Shown: positions 56,016-64,000 of the stretch, in pieces
Layout: each line of letters opens with the position of its first letter
Numbering within the stretch: the stretch's first letter is position 1
NCBI GenBank assembly: GCA_021234155.1
Contig: JAJEKV010000001.1
Coordinates: 23,485,189 to 23,549,188, forward strand
Direction of reading: 5' to 3'
DNA: 64,000 nucleotides
Source: Isoetes taiwanensis
Taxonomy: Eukaryota > Streptophyta > Lycopodiopsida > Isoetales > Isoetaceae
Notes under the pieces: model-generated
Told to the model about the DNA's origin: nothing
Database searches by the model: none
The model's input: only the letters and a program-made list of their open reading frames with translations
Translations under genes and position numbers: made by a program

Positions 56016-56920
56016 TCTCGCCAAAACAAGAAAATGGCTGGTCCCCTCAGCCACAAGGGTCTTCAGCTTGGTACCAAGGTATCTAAGTGAGAATTATGGT
56101 AAAAAGAGAATGTAAAGTGCAAGTGCTGATGAGTGCAAGTGCTGAGAAGTGCTGATGAGTGCAAGTGCTGATGGAATGGGGGTGAATATGGTGGTGTGAA
56201 AAAGTGAGTGAGTGAGAAGGAGGTGAGAATGAATGTAAACATGGTAAAGTAGTGATGGTAATGGAATGTATGAGGTGATATGGATATGTAAATGTTTGAA
56301 TCTCGCCAAAACAAGAAAATGTGTGGCTTCTTGATCCTTAAAAATGCAACTCTGCTATGATGGTAAAGCTGAATTGCAGAGTGCCTTCTTTTGGGAATGA
56401 GAACAAGAGTAAGGAGTTTAAATGGATAGCAGGACCACTTATGGCAGATGAATAGAGATGGAGAAAGGGTGCACCTGTCATGGAAACATACAAACAAGTT
56501 AAACTTGATTCTTGCACTCTGCTATGATGGTGAAGCTAAATTTGCAGAGTGCACATTGGGGGAGATAAAAATAAAAGAGCATGGCTGAATGGAGGGCAAG
56601 ACCACACTGAGACAGATGAATAAAGATGGATAAAGGGTGCTCCTGCAAATGACACTTGGCAGTTAATAAAAATCCTTGTCCTGAGACTGTTTGATAGCTC
56701 ATCCTTCATGCTGGCTAATCTGCAAACATAAACTTAATGAAGACATTAGCTCTAAATTTAAGACAAAGTGAAATCCAATCTATCTAACATCTAAATTTAA
56801 TTCTAACTTGTTTAAATTCTAGAGCATAAAAAGGGACAAGCAAATGTGCTGATCCCAACCTCTTAGGATGAATAGTGTTGATGGGATTTGGGAGTGACAA
56901 ACCCGGGTTAATTCCTTTAG
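56016..56920 (-). other. 3' non-coding part of the Ty3 element, with internal repeats
   Basis: Between LTR and integrase end. 'tctcgccaaaacaagaaaat' adjoins the LTR (56016) and recurs at about 56304. Two roughly 140-bp imperfect repeats (56345-56480 and 56513-56650) share 'ctctgctatgatggt', 'gcagagtgc' and 'cagatgaata'. A minisatellite 'gtgctgatgagtgcaa' lies at 56120-56172. No conserved ORF is present. Confidence 0.6.
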
Positions 56921-57960
56921 TCAATATGAATTGGTGCCTGCATGTTCCAACACTTCATAGGGACCCTCCCAAAGATTCTCAAACTTCTTGGCTGAATCCT
57001 CCCTTGATTTATTCCATTTCAGAACTAATTCTCCAGTCTTAAAAATCCCTTGTATTTTATGAGCAGCTTTTGAAAGCAGCCAAATCCTTGGCTTTTTAAG
57101 CAAATTAGCATTCTCAGCTTCCATCCTATATTCTTTTAAATGCAAAAGGGCATCCAGTCTTTCCCCGCAAGGCATACTCAAAAGGCAAACACAACTTATG
57201 AGCTAACCCGGAGATGGAAGCTCAAGCTCTCTTGGAAGCACAAAACTTCAATGCCATAAACCAAGTTAAAAGGGGTATGAGTGGTTGCTTGCTTTGATGG
57301 TGACTCTATAAGCCCATAGGGCATCCACTAATTTAGCATGCCAATCCTTTTGATTATCATCCAATCTTTTTTTTACGCAAAATACCCTTCAAAACTTTGT
57401 TAGTAGCTTCCTTGACCATTACCTTGGGGATAGTAAGAGGAACTCTTGGTATGTTTGACTTTAAGAATGGTCAATAAATTAGCAATAACTTCATTCACAA
57501 AAGGAGTACCTCTATCAGAATGTAATTGTAGAGGAATACCAAACCGCCAATACAAATGTACTCATGTAAGAACTTTCTTTGTTGTAAGGGCATTAGCCCT
57601 GTCTCAAAGGAATTGCCTCTGCCCATTTGGTAAAATAATCAGAGCTACAATAATGTGCTGATGTTGCCCCTGCTAAGAGGGGTTAATGGGACCAATATAA
57701 TCTAATCCCCAAATTTGGAAGGGTCCTAGAGAAATTATGGGGTTTAGTGCAGTACCGGATAAGGATCCTCTTGCCAAATATTTGGCACTTGTGGCAAGAT
57801 TTTATAGCAAAGATAACAATCTTTAAATCTTGTAGGCCAATAGTATCCTCGACACGAGAATTTTCTTGGCAGTATCTCCAAAAAATGGCCTCCACATATT
57901 CCTTCATGCATTTCTTTAATGATCAAGGCAGATTCTTCTTCATTGACACACCTCAATAAT
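56921..57960 (-). pseudogene. Ty3 element integrase, frameshifted
   Basis: The zinc-binding N-terminus: MHEGICGGHF and YYWPTRFKD in one frame, with the CxxC (SCHKCQIFGK) in another (about 57800). The core: SDYFTKWAEAIPLR (about 57640-57600), LHSDRGTPFVNEV (second Asp, about 57525-57490) and SSYYPQGNGQ followed, one base out of frame, by the Glu position (about 57430). The C-terminal domain at 57181-56921 reads TGELVLKWNKSRED and KKFENLWEGPYEVLEHAG. All expected parts are present but at least three frame changes and stops separate them. Confidence 0.8.
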
Positions 57961-59680
57961 AGTCCATCCCTGTTGACTTTACATAAAACATCATTAATCA
58001 TTTTGAACTGCCTACACTTTTCTTTAAATCTCCTTTGCTGGCTCGAGGTCAATCCTGAGGGCATTTCCTTGAATTGTAGAAAATTCTTTATAGGTAGCTG
58101 CCAATCCAGTTGGCCCTGCTCATCATCATCTGCCTGTAAATAAGCTAAGGCATCCACAAAATCAACAACTTCCACTACATCCTCATGGTCAAAGAAAATA
58201 TAAGGTAAATAGAGACTGGGACTCTTTACTTGATGTAACTCTTTTATAGAAATATCAAAGGTTTGTAACTTGCAAGCCCACCTTTGAATTTTTGGTTTAG
58301 AGGTAGCCTTACCAAATAACAAACCTGTTGGATTTTGCTTCATATAAACTTGAGCTGAACTCTTCAATAATAAATGACCTTGTCTGTCAATGAGAAACAT
58401 GAGAGCAGCAGCACTCTTCTCCATCCTGGTGTATTTTTCCTCGGTTGAACTCCATTGTTTGCTGGCAAAAGCTATGGTGTGTTTGTCCTGCAGAATAGCT
58501 AAGCCTATGGCTTTTTTAGTAATAGTAATGTAGACCTCAAATGGCTTGGCCAAATCTGGTTTTTTTAGGAGAGTTGCTTCACAAATGGACTTTATAAGCA
58601 ACTCAAAAGACTCTTGGCAATCTGATGACCATGTGATAGGAACATACTTACTCTCAGATTTGGAAATCCTGCCTATTCTTGTCAACTTAGAAATAGGACT
58701 TATAATGTGAGCAAAATTAGGAATATACATCCTAAGAAAACTAGTCATGCCAATAAAACTTTTGACCTGCTTCAGGTTTTTGGGGGGCACCAGTTTTTTG
58801 AGAGCTTCAAACTTTTCTTGTGCCACCTGTATACCATTGTTGGATACCTTGTGTCCCAAAAGTTGTCCTTTGGATGCAAAAAAAATACATTTCTTTGGAT
58901 TAAGGTTGACTCCAGATTCCCTACACAAAGAACATATTTTTGCCAACAATTCCAAATGATTAGTAGGGTGAGATCCTAAACAAAGGTCATCCAAGTAAAC
59001 TCTGAATTCTTGAGGAGACATAGGCCTAAAAATAACATCCATGGCTCTCTGGAAGGTAGCAGGTGCATTCATTAGTTCAAAAGGCATTCTTTTCATTGCA
59101 TAAGTTCCCCAAGGGGTAATAAAAGAGGTCTTGGGTTGGTCTTCTTCTTTAATACTAATCTGATTGAATCCTGAGAAGCCATCTAAAAATGAATACACCT
59201 CTTTACACCTTTCTGATATAAGATTTCTTCTAAAAAGGGCAAAGGGTAACAATCTTTGATGGTAGCTTTGTTGAGGTCTCGATAGTCAATGCAAATCCTT
59301 AAGGCACCACTTTTCTTCTCCACAGGAACAATACAAGATACCCATTCTGGATTAATAATTTCAATAATAACACCTGCATCCAACATCTTATCCAATTCAT
59401 CTTTAATTAGTCCTATTAGTGAAGCATTAATCCTTCTTAATTTTTGAAAAACAGGTTTACAACCTTCTTTAATCTTAATTTCAAATTGACATACATCAGG
59501 TTTGATACCTGATAACTCTGAATAATCCCAAGCAAATACATCTTTCCTTTCTTCAAAAAACACTTGTATGTTCTCTTTGTTTTGATATTCAATCAAATCC
59601 CCAACAAACAAGGTTCGAGTCTTACCATTCTTAGTGATTACAATCTCTTCAGTCTCCTTTTTTTCTGATGCATCAATGGT
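57961..59680 (-). pseudogene. Ty3 element reverse transcriptase plus degenerate native RNase H
   Basis: RT begins in the frame ending at 59183 (VFAWDYSELSGIKPDVCQFEI…, INPEWVSCIVPVEKKSG, IDYRDLNKATIKDCYPLP) and continues after a frame overlap at about 59250-59183 as FLDGFSGFNQISIKEEDQPKT, RMPFELMNAPATFQRAMD and FRVYLDDLCLG (catalytic YLDD at about 58997-58986). The tether and RNase H region follows: CQESFELLIKS…, KPFEVYITITKKAIGLAILQ, KYTRMEKSAAALMF, VYMKQNPTGLLF. Where family members have DAS and TDxxP, this copy has TIT and MKQNP, so the catalytic Asp positions look lost while the Glu remains. Confidence 0.88.
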
Positions 59681-59769
59681 CAAAATAGGACAGAGTGCTT
59701 TTACCTCATTGTCATCAAGATCATCTTCAGGGATAGCTCCCTCAGTTAAGTGTGACATGAGAGTCTCCC

Positions 59770-60150
59770 TACACAAGGCATCAACTTCAAAATTACGTTC
59801 TCCAGGGGATATGAGTGATTTCCCATGAAGCAAAGCTCGAGAGCACTCCCATTGCTTGATTCTTCAAGAGCTCCATATCTGCATTTTTTGTTTGATAGTC
59901 TCCTGAAACTTGTCTGCAGATTAATTGTGAATCACCATAAATGTGAATATTGGCAATATTCATAGATTTAGCTTCCTGAGACCCTGCAATCAAGGCTTTA
60001 TATTCTGCCACATTAGAAGTGACTTGAGGAAAGATCCTTCCTACTTTAGCTAAAAGTTTGTGAGAAGAGTCTTTCAAAATAGCAGCAGATGATGCAACAT
60101 TTAATTTTTTAGAGATACCTCCATCAAACCATAAGAATCCTGTTGGTCCT
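59770..60150 (-). CDS. additional archaeal-type RNase H domain between protease and RT
   Basis: Reading 60150 to 59780: GFLWFDGGISKKLNVASS (Asp at about 60125), FPQVTSNVAEYKALIAGSQEA (Glu at about 60005), IHIYGDSQLICRQVSGDY (Asp at about 59933), EITHIP, and after a one-base shift ERNFEVDALCRE (Asp at about 59782). These match the D-E-D-D acidic set and spacing of type I RNase H of the archaeal/plant sort (aRNH) used by Tat-lineage elements to degrade the RNA strand of hybrids. In the Tat elements I know, this domain follows the native RNase H. Here it precedes RT. The only lesion seen is the single frame shift near 59800. Confidence 0.82.
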
Positions 60151-60237
60151 TGTATGCTGGGAGGTGCACTTTCCATAATAAGAGGAACCATTTCATATTT
60201 TCTTGGTTTTGTATTTTTTATCCTGTAAGACCCCAAA

Positions 60238-60660
60238 GGTTCTTCAATTAGCATTTCTTTAATAAAATGTACCTCTTCCTTGGAGTCATAGGAGCCCTCT
60301 TGGTTATAAATTGTAGCAAATGAGAGCCATTGGAGATGGTACATCTCCCTTGAGACCAGACCCGGCCCGGCATCCACAGTGGCTAACCATCTCCTCCCCA
60401 AAAGTAAGTCATAAATATCAGATTCATCTCCTATATCTTCAAAAGCCACCACAATGAAGTTAGCAGCTACAGTTATGCCTTCTGTATTAACAGGCACTTT
60501 AGTCACCACACCAATAGGAGAAATCTTAGCATTATAAAAAGATTTTAATAACATAGAAGCCTTCTTATCCACCTCAAAACCACACTTCTTCATAATATGA
60601 TATGGCATGATATTTAGGGAGAATCCCCATCAAGTAACACATTAGAAAAGGTATACCCTC
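60238..60660 (-). pseudogene. Ty3 element aspartic protease
   Basis: From about 60655 the frame gives TFSNVLLDGDS (active-site region, normally DGGS/DSGS), then a frame change and NIMPYHIMKKCGFEV, then FIVVAFEDIGDESDIYDLLLGRRWLATVDAG, in which LLLGRRWL is the conserved flap/ILGR motif of retropepsins. The catalytic Asp is at about 60638. The start is broken by one indel. Confidence 0.75.
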
Positions 60661-61209
60661 CTAAAGCAAACATGTGTGAATGCTCCAGGGTCTTCTTCAT
60701 CTTTGTGCTAGAATAAGGTCAGTGGCATCGATTAAAATTCACACAAGCATTTAATACCTCACTATTGGTTTGTTGAAGTACCCTTTTCCCTGTAACTAGG
60801 TGCAATCTTTAATAAAGTAAAGAGATCCACACTCACCTTGGAATTTTTAAGCAAAACATCAACCTCATCAAAGTCTTGATCTTTCTTACCATATTTTTGC
60901 TTTGAGGGGTGGAGCTATGATCCGAGCAGGTGATTCCATCACAGTGTGGCACGATCTGGCAAGAGAATGCCTACTTGGTTCAAAGATGTACTTGAGCTTC
61001 ATTCATGCTTCTAGTTTGCACCACCATAACTTCTTCCGATTTAGGAATTTACAGTAGCTTGAATAAACCTTATAGAGGTGCTTGGTTCAAAGAAATCTCA
61101 CAGGGGGTTTAGACTCTGGTCTCTTCTCTTTTTCCCTGTTTAGCAAAATATTCCTTAACAAAGACACCTAGCATCAATATGGCCAACCTCTTTACAAAAG
61201 AACAAACAG

Positions 61210-62226
61210 ACATTCCTTTCCAAAATGGCCTTTTCTATTACATTTGGAGCACACTTGCCAATAGCATATTTCGATGGGTGAGAATTCCTATTGCAATGAA
61301 TACATTCAGATAAGTTTTACCCGCTCTTGCAGCCTTGAGTTCAACTAATTGTTTGGTTATTTCGCTAAGGCTTCAAGAACCTTGGATAGGTCCGACTTGA
61401 CCTCTCGCAACTTGGGAATTGGCTTCCTCCTCTTTGGATTTCTTTTTTCTTTTTGTATGGCATAAACCGGAATAGAAGAATGATGATCATAATGTGCATC
61501 AAGAGCATCGGGGTAAAACGGGTCAGGAGTATGATGAGAAGCATAATGCTTATCGTGCAAAGTAGAGAGCATCCGGGTCCGATCGCTGGTTTTGGCAAAG
61601 ACTTTGTAAATGGAATCAAATCCTTCAAAGAGCTTGGATTTTGAGCAACTTTCTTTGGATATCCGGTCTTTTTGCGCACCATTGATAAAGGCAAGAATAA
61701 AAAAAGAGTTGGGATGGTGACTTGTGCTTTTTTTGACACCTGCTCATGAATGTACTAAACCTCTCCTTGTACTGATTCACACTTTCTCCTGCATGTATAG
61801 AAAAACCTTGCAGCTCATTAACCAAATCTTGTGGAGCAGCTAACTTACCAAATCTATCCAGAAACTTCTTGACAAGTTCATCCCACGAAGTGGTACCCAT
61901 TAACTTTTCATAAGTTAACCAAGCTCCAAACTTCACTCTCATCTTTGAAACATTTTTCAAATTCTCGAAAGCTTGCATCCTTTCTTAAAACCATAATCCC
62001 CGTAATAGTCTTCAAATATTCTCAAAAAGTGGTTAGCACTCATGCTGGAATCAAAGGTAGGCAAGGGAACAGGGACATTCAACTCAAACTGGTATGGCAT
62101 GTTTTGAAGTAAGCTAGTTGAGAAACTTGAAGGCAATGGCCTCTCTCTCGCAATGATCCGATACATCAACATCTTCTAATGGTTCTGCTTTACTGCTGGA
62201 AATTTTTGCTTTGGAGCCATGAGTTC
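61210..62226 (-). pseudogene. Ty3 element Gag with CCHC zinc knuckle, frameshifted
   Basis: An ATG at 62220 opens a frame that stops after 14 codons. Gag continues in other frames: MPYQFELNVPVPLPTFDSS and ANHFLRIFEDYYGDYGF (about 62100-62000), then FGAWLTYEKLMGTTSWDELVKKFLDRFG, NELQGFSIHAGESVNQYKERF (61940-61760, retrotrans_gag core). Later come a basic stretch KEKRNPKRRKPIPKLREVKSD (61470-61380) and a zinc knuckle C-x2-C-x4-H-x4-C at 61251-61210 (CSKCNRKGHFGKEC). At least three frameshifts break it. Confidence 0.8.
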
Positions 62227-62231
62227 CGAGA

Positions 62232-62260
62232 TCCAGAAGATCTCGGTAGAACCTCCAAGA
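62232..62260 (-). other. candidate primer-binding site of the Ty3 element
   Basis: On the minus strand the bases just inside the 5' LTR read TCTTGGAGGTTCTACCGAGA. TGG two to four bases after the LTR end, followed by a T-arm-like GGTTCTA, is what a tRNA-primed PBS should look like. The tRNA was not identified. Confidence 0.5.
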
Positions 62261-64000
62261 TGTTGACCCTAAACCCGCTAAAAGGTCAACCACAAGGAAC
62301 CAATTCAAGTTTTCACTCAAATTGGGGTTAGAACCTCCGATCACTTGAGGTGATCACCTATGCAAGGAAATCCCAAAAACAAGTTCAAAAGTTCGAGTTC
62401 TATACCTTTCCCATTTCCAAAAATAGTACCTTTGCCAAAACAAATGTGGTGTCGAGATGCGGATCAATTTTTAAGTCGATGCAATAGACTTGGTCAAAAA
62501 GTGGTAGTTAACCAACAAGAAAAACCTCCTCACCAAGTCGAGACTTAATCTGTGAGTTATTCAAGCTCAAAGTGGGGTCAAATTTTGGTCAATAGAGGTC
62601 AAATGTAGAAAACAAAGGATCGAAATTGAGGTTTGGAGTTGCCAATCATCTTTTGAGAAATTCCAAAGTAGATAGGTTGCAATGATGCTAGGGAAGAGGG
62701 GCAATCAATCAAATCTTCATTTGGATGTGTAAAAGTATTTTTGTGGCTAGATTTGGCAAAATACAAATCAAAACCGCCCACACCCGAGAGCAATTTTTTT
62801 GAATTTGAGCTATACTTGGTATTTTTGAATGATTCCAACTCCTTTGGACTGCTCAGGCTCTAAGGATAGATGGTAAGTGGTCCAAAGGAATAGAAAAACA
62901 CACTAGAATTTTCTCAGAGAATACTTTGTAGCAAGAATTGTAGAATAATATATCGAGATGGATTTGTCAACTTGGCAATCGATTTGAATTGATATGGAGG
63001 TAAATATATCATGATAACAATATAAGGATGCTTCATAGCTTTAAATCACAGGAAAATAATCTTCTCAAGTCAATAAATAAATTTTGAAGGTAATGTCAAC
63101 CAGATCTTGTGGATCCAATTGAGGAGAGCTCAAGAACATCAAGGATCGTCCCGATCTTGCTCAAAGAATGATCAATGTAGGATCCGAATACTTCGGGCCT
63201 TCAAATTTTTCTCTGTCTTCGTTTCCCATGTATATAGATTTAGATTTTAAATCTGTTCCTATCTTAGAGCTTAAATTTAGGCTTGATTGGATGCTTAGGG
63301 GCGGGAATAATGGAAGTAGGTAGTTTTCAGAGTCCAAGGCTTCCATTCCGTGATTCGAAAGCAGTTTTCCAATTTTAGGGTTCTTCAACCATTTTTTCCA
63401 GAATTTGCGCTGATACGGTGGGGCCGTATTTTTGGGAGTATAAACCAGAATATGTCAGTATTTAGCCATTTAGAAATGTTAGGCCATGGTTTCAAAGGGT
63501 GCCTTATAAAAGAATTAGATAGATAGATCAATTGAGGAGATGGCAACCCTAATTTCTGAGGAATATGCTAGGCTTAGATACCATGCATTGGGATATTCCA
63601 TGGGTAGCATGAATATTTAAGGCACAATGGTGGACAAAGCAAAGTGGTCATAAAATTCCAAGCTAGAAATGGGCTAGGGGTATTTATGAAGGTGTGATAA
63701 GAGTGGGAAAAGGGATATGAAATAAGGAGGCAAAAAGAATTAAGCAATCAAGGTGTGATTTGGCAAAAAAAAATGAATAAGGGAAAATATAAGCATAAGG
63801 GGAATATGACTAGGGAAATGGGGGTAAGAATATGGATAAAAATGACTAGGAGGTGGAATCTAATGCCATGGGATCTTCCAAACTTTTAACTTCCAATCTT
63901 CAAAAATTGTCTTCCAAACTTCATAACCCAGAATCTTCTAGAGCATATTCTTGACTAAGCACTTTGACCTTAAATAAAGTACCTCATGTGAGTTTTGAAC
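62261..64000 (-). repeat. LTR of the Ty3 element (5' LTR, cut by window end)
   Basis: Starts TGTTGACCC and follows 54125-55877 base for base apart from scattered substitutions and many one- or two-base indels. The window ends 138 bases short of the expected end near 64150. Confidence 0.92.

Larger units (their letters stand above)
54120..64000 (-). mobile_element. Ty3/Gypsy LTR retrotransposon with extra RNase H before RT (Tat/Athila-like)
   Basis: Order on the minus strand: 5' LTR (cut by the window edge), primer-binding site, gag with CCHC knuckle, protease, an archaeal-type RNase H, reverse transcriptase, degenerate native RNase H, integrase, non-coding 3' part, 3' LTR. Expected full length is about 10 kb (54125 to about 64150). 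Several one-base frameshifts and stops occur in every domain, and the LTRs differ by many one-base indels, so the copy is inactive. RT wording (VFAWDYSELSGI, PEWVSCIVPVEKKSGALRICIDYRDLNKA) places it near the plant Tat/Athila group. No envelope-like ORF was seen. Confidence 0.88.

Overview
The window looks like nuclear DNA of a land plant, most likely a fern or another non-seed plant with a TE-rich genome. The reasons are a chloroplast-targeted CRTISO-like gene with nine exons, a PLS-class pentatricopeptide gene, and many plant-type transposons (CACTA, Mutator-like, Helitron, L1-type LINEs, chromovirus and Tat/Athila-type Ty3 elements). The species is inferred, not shown. Bacterial features such as operons, ribosome binding sites and CRISPR arrays are absent.

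Only two genes look intact. The first (9523-14228, +) is a carotenoid/prolycopene isomerase-like flavoprotein whose nine exons join in phase into about 588 residues. The second (28951-30816, +) is a single-exon PLS-class PPR protein of 621 residues that ends inside its E domain. Everything else with coding character is transposon-derived, captured or decayed.

Layout. 1-5.1 kb: a 51-bp tandem repeat, an unidentified exon-like piece, and on the minus strand a broken FCP1/NIF-type phosphatase-like gene with further decayed coding remnants. 6.7-8.6 kb: a non-autonomous CACTA element with inverted subterminal repeats and four phase-compatible exons of an unidentified host gene. 9.5-14.2 kb: the CRTISO-like gene. 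14.4-17 kb: small inverted-repeat elements and direct repeats. 17.2-22.3 kb: two dead LINEs arranged 5'-to-5'. 23.0-23.9 kb: a chromovirus integrase/chromodomain remnant. 26.07-28.37 kb: a Mutator-like element with long TIRs and a perfect 9-bp target duplication. 28.9-30.8 kb: the PPR gene. 31.7-42.4 kb: two copies of a roughly 2-kb segment, the second split by a nearly complete LINE inserted in a GA microsatellite and carrying a roughly 300-bp internal tandem array. 42.8-45.8 kb: a decayed DDE-like transposase of the 'LDNCAGQNKN...GHTHEDVD' type. 46.1 kb: a Helitron 3' end. 46.1-54.1 kb: no gene seen, several local duplications. 54.1 kb to the window end: a Ty3 LTR retrotransposon on the minus strand, with its 3' LTR complete and its 5' LTR cut by the window edge.

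The most unusual object is this last element. It carries a second RNase H, with all four acidic catalytic positions visible, between protease and reverse transcriptase, while the ordinary RNase H after the reverse transcriptase has lost its key aspartates. Also worth a second look are the LINE whose two ORFs share a frame across a UAG codon and whose filled site can be compared with a paralogous empty site, the captured exons in the CACTA element, and the DDE-like transposase family.
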